Part shown: positions 55,613 through 64,000 of the stretch, in pieces
How positions within the stretch are numbered: position 1 is the stretch's first letter
Layout: every line of letters starts with the position of its first letter
Assembly: GCF_030272615.1 (NCBI RefSeq)
Contig: NC_081409.1
Location: forward strand, 914,003,840-914,067,839
Length of the DNA: 64,000 bases
Origin: Cryptomeria japonica
Taxonomy: Eukaryota; Streptophyta; Pinopsida; Cupressales; Cupressaceae
Reading direction: 5' to 3'
Notes under the pieces: model-generated
The model's database searches: none
The model's input: only the letters and a program-made list of their open reading frames with translations
What the model was told of the DNA's origin: nothing
Made by a program: the position numbers and the translations under genes

Positions 55613-56084
55613 TTTACATTGTGTGTAATCAAGCATGCCTTTATGGAAATGATTTGGCACACATAAAAGTGTTGAAACCTACAAGATTTACCTTGCTAAC
55701 TATTAGAAATTGTTTCACTTGAAACTCTAATATCTACTAGTTGGTAAGGATTGGTTGTATCTAGAAATACCTTAACGAAATTATTAAAAAGTGTGGGCTC
55801 ACATTCCTCTTAGTCAACCCTATGTTTTATCAATTTGACAACCTTTGCCAAATGTTTGTAAATAACAATCAAGCATGCAAGTGTCTTAGATGATTATGAT
55901 ATAGATTAGGTTCCTCTCATGTTCCAAATGAAGTATTACTAGAATGGTTTTTCTCTATATAATTTATAAACATGAATATGTTCTCTTGCTTATGACTAAT
56001 GAACATTATATTCCTTTATTTTACCAAGAAATTGAGATTAACCACATACAATATGTACTAAGTTGGCTCATATGTTATTGAAAT

Positions 56085-56490
56085 AGGCAAGAGTTACAAG
56101 AATTTGAATTTGAAATTTTTAAATACTAGGGGTAAACTCTACATGGTGCAAGATTGCTCCTATGTGCTATATGATTGATCTAGAACAAAGAAGAGAAAAC
56201 ATCAAGGTGGGAAATGAATGTGTAGGTGTAAATTTATGTACAACTGTAATAAATGGGTTCTAATGGTGAATGTATATGATTACGTGCAAATGAACATAGA
56301 GTAAGTTGAAATATGTGGAAATTTGTATAAATGGGTATAGTTGAAAAATCGTGGAATGAGCCCAACTTAGATAGGTCCTATTTGTCAAAATATAATTATG
56401 TTATGAGATTCTATTAATATGAGTCCAAAACCAAATACAAATTGGCATTGGTATGCAAATTTCACTACTAAATTCTGTTAATGATGATGA
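56085..56490 (+). repeat. old dispersed repeat, copy 1
   Basis: It shares an ordered set of words with 58200-58800, 62690-63390 and 63510-63980: a TTTGAATTT..AAATTTT..AAA stretch, then AAGGTGGGAAATGAATGTG (56207), then GGTATAG/AAATATG words, and GGCATTGGTATGCAAATTTCAC at its end, the last also in copy 2. Function unknown, no ORF. Confidence 0.5.
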
Positions 56491-56836
56491 GCAGTCATAG
56501 TTAAAGATACATTAAGCTTTCCTTATGAACTAAATCAAGAGGATAAGTTTTCCATGACTTTGATAACAAGAAGAAGTAAACCACAATTTGATCTCTTATA
56601 TCATTCGAGAACTTGTTTCTTGATTATTTATTTGCTTGCATAAACAATCTAGAAAATATATTTTAAATTTTAATACGTGGAAGACCATAAGAGAGTCAAG
56701 TATGCTCCAATCAAGTTGAAGAAACATATAAGAAAGGTCAGAGAAAAGAAAAATAAATATAAGATTGTTAAACATAATTAAAAGACAATATATCATTTCA
56801 ACTAAATTTAAGATACAATAAAAATTGAGACAAAAG

Positions 56837-56970
56837 TCATTTTACTTTTATTTTTTAATTATTTTCATTTCTCTCCTCATTCTAAGCATAGATTGTGACA
56901 CAATTGAGGGGAAATTCATGTTACTTTTATTTGTTAATTGTTTTCTTTTTCTCTCCTTATTCTAAGCACC
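56837..56970 (+). repeat. tandem duplication of an approximately 80-bp unit
   Basis: CATTTTACTTTTATTTTTTA...CTCCTCATTCTAAGCA and CATGTTACTTTTATTTGTTA...CTCCTTATTCTAAGCA follow one another with a period of about 80 bases. AT-rich, no coding content. Confidence 0.6.
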
Positions 56971-57099
56971 TAATCTCTGAAAGGCAAAATGTAGACCCCA
57001 AAATCTCTTTGCTTGTGGCTACAATGAATTCCATGGATATCTTTACTTGTATCTACAGTGAAATCTATCGATATTTAAATCAAGAATTCAAAATATAAG

Positions 57100-57800
57100 A
57101 AACCCACATGGGGGAAGATGGGTCAGAGGTTAGGAATTGCAGGGATACGGTGTAGACTGGGATATCTTTAATGGGGGCCAGTCCTCAGCATAGATTTAGA
57201 GCGTTTTATATCTACATGGGAGTAAGAGCCCCTGTAAAAACAGTTGGTCTGCTGGGTATATAATGTTGGGTACTGAAACAGCTCTGCAACTTCTTGCTTC
57301 CTGCTCTCCAACCATTTTTATGCTTTAATATATACCTGCTATTTTAGCAAGTGGGTCCTATGGGCCAAGCACAAGTAACCACATAAAGAGACAAGACTGG
57401 CCACCATAAAACCAGCTGCCTATTTTTCCCACTGTTGTGTAGCACTAATTAGTTTCCAATGAAGTAGGAAGACATGGGAGCAATGACCACATCACCCTCA
57501 CAACTCATTCAGTCAATATATTAACTCAAAGTCAGTCCTTCTGGATGGACATTTTGACAGTTTGTTTACCAATATTGATGTGGGTTTCAGAGCAGTTCAG
57601 AATGTGCATTTTCTTCAGTTATGTTGGTATTTTCAAAGCTGTGAAAGCTACCACTGCTAATGTGGGACAAGGTTTGGTAGCATAGCAGCACATGGTCTCC
57701 GGGTATGCACATATTAGACCAGCTTTGCCTCTTGAATTCCGGTTCTTAAATGCTAGTGGGCCTAGTTGATTATTTCCACTTACTTACAATTATGGACATG
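57100..57800. other. less AT-rich island without recognised feature
   Basis: This 0.7 kb is distinctly richer in G and C than its surroundings and has none of the repeat words seen on either side. I see no long ORF, splice-like coding exon or RNA gene. It could be a single-copy host segment, a promoter-like region (TATATAATG at about 57257) or an unrelated element fragment. Confidence 0.35.
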
Positions 57801-58199
57801 AACCCTAGAGTGATGTTTCTTGGTATGGTAAAGGAAAATATTCTTAAAATTAATCAAATAAAAATGTATACACATCATAGTAAATCAACTTTATTTTTAG
57901 TTTAGGATTATTTTGGATAAATAAGTTTGACATTGTATTAAAATTCTTCTTGTTTGGGGATTGGAAAAGAATAATTTTTGTTTGTATTTTGTCATATGAT
58001 AAGAATAATCAATCAATTTTGTTATTGATCGATCTCATGGCTAAAGGTCATTTAAATGGATGCATTTTAGTCTTAAGACCTTTGGGATTGTTAAGGACTA
58101 CTAATACTTAAAATACCTCGTGGAGATCACTAGATCACAACAATTGTGTTCTTCTAGTTCAATCACTTTTGATTAGACATGCTTTACAATCATGGAAAG

Positions 58200-58800
58200 A
58201 AGTGAAGACAACACTCTTCAGTCATGCAAATGCTATAGAATGATGGTACGGGATCAAGTTTCTTTTAGTGCTCAAAATTGAAATATTTCTGAAATAATTC
58301 TCCCTTTTAATGCTCGGGATATATCAAATGATTGATCAATGATCATGAATGCACATTGAATGCTAATTTATACCACTACAAAATAATAAATAATGCAATA
58401 TGGATACTAGGGTTGACTCATGGTAGGAAAGAAATGGGTAGGAATATGTAAAATTTGAATTTAAAAATTTAAAATTCAGAGCTTAATTCTACATGGCATG
58501 TAGGGTTAACCTTTTGTTGTAGGATAAACCCAAGACAATGAAATGCTAGTTTTAGGGTGGAGAATGAATGTTTGGACATGGAGGCACACTAAATGTTCAA
58601 TGTGTAGAAATTGATGGAATATAGTTCAATAGGTGGGAATGCACGGATGTGGGAAAATGTAAAGGATTGGGGAGTGAGCTTGACTTTGCACAAGCCTATA
58701 CCTTTTTTTGATATGTTATTGTATTAAACCATTCTATAAAAATGAGCTCAATACTAAATGGGTATTGGCATGAGTATACAAATTTCACCATTATATTTTG
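58200..58800 (+). repeat. old dispersed repeat, copy 2
   Basis: Related to copies 1, 3 and 4: TTTGAATTTAAAAATTTAAAA (about 58456), GGGTGGAGAATGAATGT (about 58556) and GGCATGAGTATACAAATTTCACC at its end. The upstream part (58220-58380, with TTCTTTTAGTGCTC, TGAATGCACATTGAATGC) parallels 62735-62880. Confidence 0.5.
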
Positions 58801-60579
58801 CTCCCACTTAAAGATGCATATACATCCTAACATGAACATGTATTTCAAAGTAAATGGGTACTTAAAAACATGGATGTAAAGAAAGTATTAATAAAGAACA
58901 ATACCAAGGTCTAGAAAATTTAATGAACCTCACAAGATCTCATCATGTGCATTTATCCTTTGGCACACATGGTCTATGGGAACTTACAAGTAATGAAAAA
59001 TATGCGAAATTACTAGCTTCTATCATGCAAGTGGGAATGAAAATAGTTTCAAACTAAATTTTACTATCAACAATCATAAGATAGAGAGTAGAAAGTAGGG
59101 TTAGAAATGACTCTCTTGTATGAAAAGGGATATAGTAATTCTTTACCTTATGTGTTGGACATAAGATGGCAAGTTGTGTAGTAGGTACTACCATGCCATG
59201 TGATCAGAAACTGTGATATAAACTTCTAAGTATATGCATAGAAACCTATTATTGTTGAAAGTTTGAACATAGGAATGTTGGTGACAAGATATGCCCACTT
59301 CAATTGGTTGCATCCATTAGCTACAAGGAATTTGAGGGGAGGGAAAAACAATACAAGAAAATGTAAATATAAATTTAGCATGCAAATGTAAGACTCATGT
59401 AAAGTAGTGATTATGATGAATGTATCAAGTAACAATCAAGTGAAAATAGCTTAAATGATAGTCATGATAAGTTCATCTACATAAAAAATGGAGGACTCAT
59501 TAGGGAACCTATAATATGTTAGTGATAAAATTGTGTTGTTGGAGTTGATAAGGTAGTTGTGTGAATCTCACTAAGACTTGGCAAAGAAACCTAGAGTCAA
59601 GGTTTAAATTTCCATTATCATTAATAAGTACACTTTACTTCCATGCCTAATGCGAAAGCCTCAGATATAGAAATTCAAAGGTAAATTATATCATTTCAAA
59701 ATAGAAACTCCTTTGATCTAGAGGAAAATATTGAGAAAATAATTATCCCTGACATGAAGCATGTGCCTATTACAATGAAAAGCATGATGTTCAATAAAAA
59801 AAATTCTCTAGATTGATAGGTTACAAAAGAAGAGACTTTGTAGTTGTCGGCATTCCTTACCAAGTGTCTAATGATGCAAAAGTTATAATGGGTGTGTACA
59901 ATAATTATCAAGTCTAGGGATATGATTATAAGCATGCAAAATGTCATGGTTTGAGAGTTGAAGTTACTCCTTAACAAGTATGTCAGTAAAGGGTAACCTA
60001 AAGTCACAATCCTAAGATAATAAGACACTGTGATGTGTCAGGGATTAGAAATCACTAAAATATCACCCAAATAAAACCACTTTGAAATCATGGACCTAAA
60101 AGAGTACAAGCATTGTAAATCTTTAGGGATTAGGATTTTGAGAGACTAGAAACCGAGTATTGGACAATAAGATCTTAATCAAAACACCAAGTCTAGAAAG
60201 GAGAAATAAATTCACTAAGAGAGTCAAGATTCAGAGTTTTGAAGGAGCTCGTCCCAAAGGGATATCTACAACAATTTTGTAAGTTTGATTCCAAGCATTG
60301 AGATTCATGAAAGGATAGGATCATCATGGAGTCATAAAGTAAAAAAAACACTCACAAATTTGATAAATGGATCTATTAAAGAGGAAATAGGCCTATAGAC
60401 TAGGCAATATGCAATAATGGAAAAAAAATAGAAAACATAAAAAATAGAAATTAAATAAAACACAAAGGAAAATAAAGTGATAATAAAAAGATGCAAATGA
60501 TGAACAAATGGGAAATCAATACACATGAGAAAAATTATCATTAAATCAAAGCAAGGATGTATATAAGAATGAAGTCATA
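58801..60579. other. AT-rich sequence, nothing recognised
   Basis: No supported gene or element boundary. The short ORFs here are dominated by Phe, Leu and Ile as expected of random AT-rich sequence. Confidence 0.4.
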
Positions 60580-60599
60580 TCCTAAGTGTTGGTTATTGA

Positions 60600-60930
60600 A
60601 GATTGTTTGACAATCATACTAAGATGACCAAATTTGAAAGTCTGACAAGGGTGACGAGACAAGCACTTGATAAATTCAACTTAAAAAGTTGTAGGGTTCA
60701 AATATTTCTTTATTGTTATGCTAGGATGACCAACTCTAAGAACATGACAAGGTAAAGTCCTATAATCAAACACAAACAAAACTTAAAAACAAAACAAAGA
60801 TTAAAATTCATTCAAAATTGAGCAATCACAATAAAAAATGAATAAAAAGAAAAGGTTCCTCATTTAGAGTTTTGAAGACCCTTTTATCGTCATGCTAGAA
60901 TTACCAACTCTAAAAGTTTGATAAGAAATA
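60600..60930 (+). repeat. three degenerate copies of an approximately 40-base unit
   Basis: Words of type TATTGTTATGCTAGGATGACC + AACTCTAAGAA + ATGACAAG occur at about 60611-60650, 60711-60752 and 60886-60926, spaced about 100-175 bases apart with A-rich filler. Degenerate tandem amplification. Confidence 0.5.
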
Positions 60931-62689
60931 ACAAAAACTCAAAAAAACCTTAAAGAAAGAAACAAACATAAAACATAATATGAAACCAACAAAAAAATAG
61001 AAAACCAAACACAAGAACAAGAGAGGTCCCTATTTTTCCTTAAGAAAAATGGTGTGTGAGAGTGTAAGAGAGAGACATTGAAGTGGGGTTCAAACTATTA
61101 AAATAACATAAGTTCATTTATTTTGACATTCTACATCTCTAATTAATTTTTCAATATTTACACATGGTAATGGGGCTTGCTTAGTATCAAGAAAGTTGGA
61201 AATATTTTCTCTCTATAATAAGATCTCATTTTTTAGCATAACCCTTATTAAAGAGCTACAAAAGACTTAAGTGTATTGAGAGGTTCAATTCTAAACAATA
61301 AGGCATGTTTGTTACACTCCAAGGTCATTTTAATGGCCCAATTCTAGAGCTAAGACATAAACATCATTATTATGAGCAACGAAAGTCACTATTTCTATCA
61401 CACTTTCACAATTTCTTAGTTGATTAGAGAGGTTAAGGTAAACATTGTGGAAAAATCCATATAAGCTACTTATTCTCTCTTAGATATTGTATTTTCTTAT
61501 TTTCAATTATCTAGTCCCAAACTTCTATTTAAATCATATCTCATTAAATCAAAATTTTGTTTGGTTGAAGTATAGACTCTAACTCCTTTAGTATAGGAAA
61601 CATTATTTTTTCTCTTTTAAAGCTCTCACCTATTTAGTATGAATACAATCCTCACAACTCATTAAATTTAGTAGTTCTTTATAATATAATTGTTTAACTA
61701 AAATATCTAAGAATTTTTTATTTTCATGTTCTATTTCAGGACTTCTAAAATTTTGATTTCGTTATAACTTGATTCAATATTTTAGTTTATTAATAATATG
61801 TGGGCTTAACCTTCTCCTTGGTATGTCTAATCTTGCCCTTACCTTGTCACATGGTACTTAAGATTTATAAATTATTATTGAACCATAATGATAAATTTTA
61901 AGTGTAATGGTGAAAATTACATACCTTACACTTTTTTCATTCATTTTGGATTCACTTTGATTGGGTTGTCCTTTATGCAATCATTAGTGCATAAGTGGAA
62001 TGTTTTACACATGAGATGCTAAGTTATTTGAACCTAACTCGATTAAATCTACATACATCCCTAGTTACTAGTATTGGTCTTTAGTTCATCCATTTACTTG
62101 CTTTAGTATGATCCATAGACACATAAATGATCAATAAACTTTTAAATTGGGTTGAAGTTAGTCCCTTCCCAATTATTTTGTATGTCAAACTGAGTGTGAA
62201 ACATTTCAAATTGTACACTTGGACATTATATAAAACGACAAACCCTAATATGATCCAAGATAGCTACAAGTTCTAATTTTGTTTCATCACTTGAGGAGCA
62301 TCATATCCCATTACTATTTCACCATCTTACACCATCTATACTTGATGATATATTGGACATCTTGGGTGGTTACTTATTGTCTTTGATCCTTGTTCCAATG
62401 TTGTTAAATCATATCCTAAGGGTTTGACCAAATGAGAAGATCTAAGTGCTTAACAAACTCCTTAAAGTTATTCATCAACATCACTTGTTTTGCAAATTTA
62501 GGTTCCTAGAGGCAAGTAGTTAGGTTTTAGGAACTAGAGATTTTTATATTATTCCCATACACAAAGGTCAAATTCGCATGTAGGTTTCGCTTTTGTGGTC
62601 ATGGATTTTTTTTTAATGCCCACAATTTAAATCTGTAGAAGATTGGGGGCTTGTTAGATGTTTATTGGAGCATTTTAGGACTAGATCTA
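60931..62689. other. AT-rich sequence, nothing recognised
   Basis: No supported gene. A GGGGGCTTGTTAGATG junction at about 62645 looks like a polypurine tract followed by an LTR start, but there is no partner. Confidence 0.35.
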
Positions 62690-63390
62690 ATGTCATGGCA
62701 CATTTTGGATCACTGAGTAATAGTGTCATGATTTTAAAGTAAATATTGTTTCTTTTAATGCACAAATTGAAGTGTTCCTCTAATAAATGCTCTTTGAATG
62801 CTCTAGAAAGTTAGATAGATTATAAGATGTTGGTAGGATATCAATTAATATCCAAATGAATGTCTTCAAATAGCACTATAAAACAATAATCTTGTGAAAT
62901 ATGTGTCAAGTTGGCTCAACAAGAATAAAATATGTAGGAGTACACCAAAAAATGAATTTTAATTTTTGAATCTCAAGGGTTAGTCGTATGCTTACAAGAT
63001 TGACTAAGGACCAAAGTTGTAGGATCAAGGTGGGGAATGAATGTCCACAATGCTGCGATATGTAATAGCTTCCAAATATATGGGCATGCATGCAAAAAAA
63101 ATCAAATATGAAAATATATATATAGATGAAACATGGCAGCGCTTGATGTAGGGACATGACCTCCTTGGAAAAAGATCTTATGTTAGATCTACACTTGGTA
63201 CGCCACAAAACCAAAAATGACCCCAACTCCGTACAAGATTGTACTGTTTATCTTTTCAAAATGCACATAAAAGCAAATCAAAATGAATGTGGGTTTTTTT
63301 ATTTTAAAGATTTTTAGACTAATATATGTTAAAAAGATTAAACTATATGACTAATAGGCCCTTCCTATTTATTATTTTTGTCTCACTATA
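62690..63390 (+). repeat. old repeat, copy 3 (first of a near-tandem pair)
   Basis: From about 62930 it matches 63530 onwards: GGAGTACACCAAAAAAT, CAAGGGTTAGTCGTATGCTT, GTAGGATCAAGGTGG, GATGAAACATGGCAGCGCTTG, TTATCTTTTCAAAATGCACA and TGACTAATAGGCCCTTCCTATT follow in the same order. The two copies are offset by about 600 bases. Confidence 0.75.
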
Positions 63391-63509
63391 GTAGGCAAAG
63401 TATAGGACACAATATGCATATGCATATCTTTCAATTCAAACATTTAAATAATGTCAACTTCCTATTTATTATTTTTGTCTTATTGTAGTAGATAGGACAC
63501 GTTGATGGC

Positions 63510-63985
63510 TCACTGCAAGAATAACATGGGGAGGAGTACACCAAAAAATAAATTTGAATTATTGAAGCTCAAGGGTTAGTCGTATGCTTGTAAGATTGAC
63601 TAAGGAGTTGTAGGATCAAGGTGGAGAATGAATGTACACATATGAGAGATGTAGTAGATGCTAAGTGTATGAGTATGTGTGCAAAAAATATGAAATAAAA
63701 TTAGATATGGAGAAATATATATAGGTGAAACATGTCAGCACTTGATGCATGGACATGACCTACGTGTAAACAAGAGCTTATGTCAGATCTACGCTTATAC
63801 ACAACAATTCAAAATATGACCTCAACTTTGTACAAGAATATACCATTTATCTTTTCAAAATGTATACAAAACCAAATGATAAATGAATATGAATTTTTTT
63901 TTTTAAAAGATTTTAAAACTAAAATAGACTAAAAAGATTGAACTTTATGATTGATAGGCCCTTCTATTAACACAGCCACAAAATA
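63510..63985 (+). repeat. old repeat, copy 4 (second of the pair)
   Basis: It repeats the words of copy 3 with about 15-20% differences by eye. A short CCTATTTATTATTTTTGTCT word recurs at 63364 and 63460 between the copies. Confidence 0.75.
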
Positions 63986-64000
63986 TGTATATTGTTATCT

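Noticed and set aside
62640..62670. GGGGGC + TTGTTAGATG as a polypurine tract/LTR start
   Set aside because: No partner LTR, primer site or coding remnant in the right place.

Overview
The window looks like intergenic DNA from a large plant genome. A conifer or other gymnosperm is the most likely source. This is inferred from the very AT-rich background, stacked long LTR retrotransposons, and Copia elements with initiator-Met tRNA primer sites and CAAAGGGGGAGATTGTTGG polypurine/LTR junctions. The species cannot be proved from the window. I found no ordinary host gene, rRNA, tRNA gene or CRISPR array. Almost all coding sequence belongs to retroelements.

Bases 1-49450 are a nest up to four levels deep. 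The deepest layer, E5 (+ strand), is a retroelement-like ORF of unknown function (29843-32219, 46723-47424, 48953-about 49450). E1 (- strand, 5' LTR at 28687-29842, extending out of the window to the left) abuts E5 in mid-frame. E1 has a coiled-coil/zinc-knuckle gag-like ORF and a second unrecognised ORF. Inside E1 lie E2 (+ strand, ending at 20303) and E4, a decayed Copia element (21597-27446). Inside the 3' LTR of E2 sits E3, a complete 16.1-kb Ty3/Gypsy element of Tat type (3582-19688). E5 also holds E6, a decayed minus-strand chromovirus (32220-46722). The right LTR of E6 was hit by E7, a non-autonomous gag-protease element (39037-45732). A solo LTR (47430-48947) is a further insertion into E5.

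To the right, 50060-53500 is the 3' part of another Tat-like element with an antisense plant-mobile-domain ORF. Bases 53508-55380 hold a Copia remnant. Bases 55400-64000 are AT-rich old repeats, including a family of roughly 0.4-0.6 kb units, with one less AT-rich island at 57100-57800.

E3 is the youngest insertion. Its 1818-bp LTRs differ at about six positions and its 5-bp target duplication (TAATA) is perfect. Its gag-protease and G-patch/RT/dual RNase H/integrase frames are open over 7.3 kb, broken only by one in-frame TAA. Its reverse transcriptase motif reads YVDY instead of YVDD, so the copy is probably catalytically dead. E7 has no polymerase, but shares with E3 a 20-nt primer site (tRNA-Trp type) and the gag zinc-finger spacing, so an E3-like element is a plausible helper. 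The unknown ORFs of E1, E2 and E5, which are gene-length but lack recognisable polymerase domains, are the part of the window that most merits follow-up.
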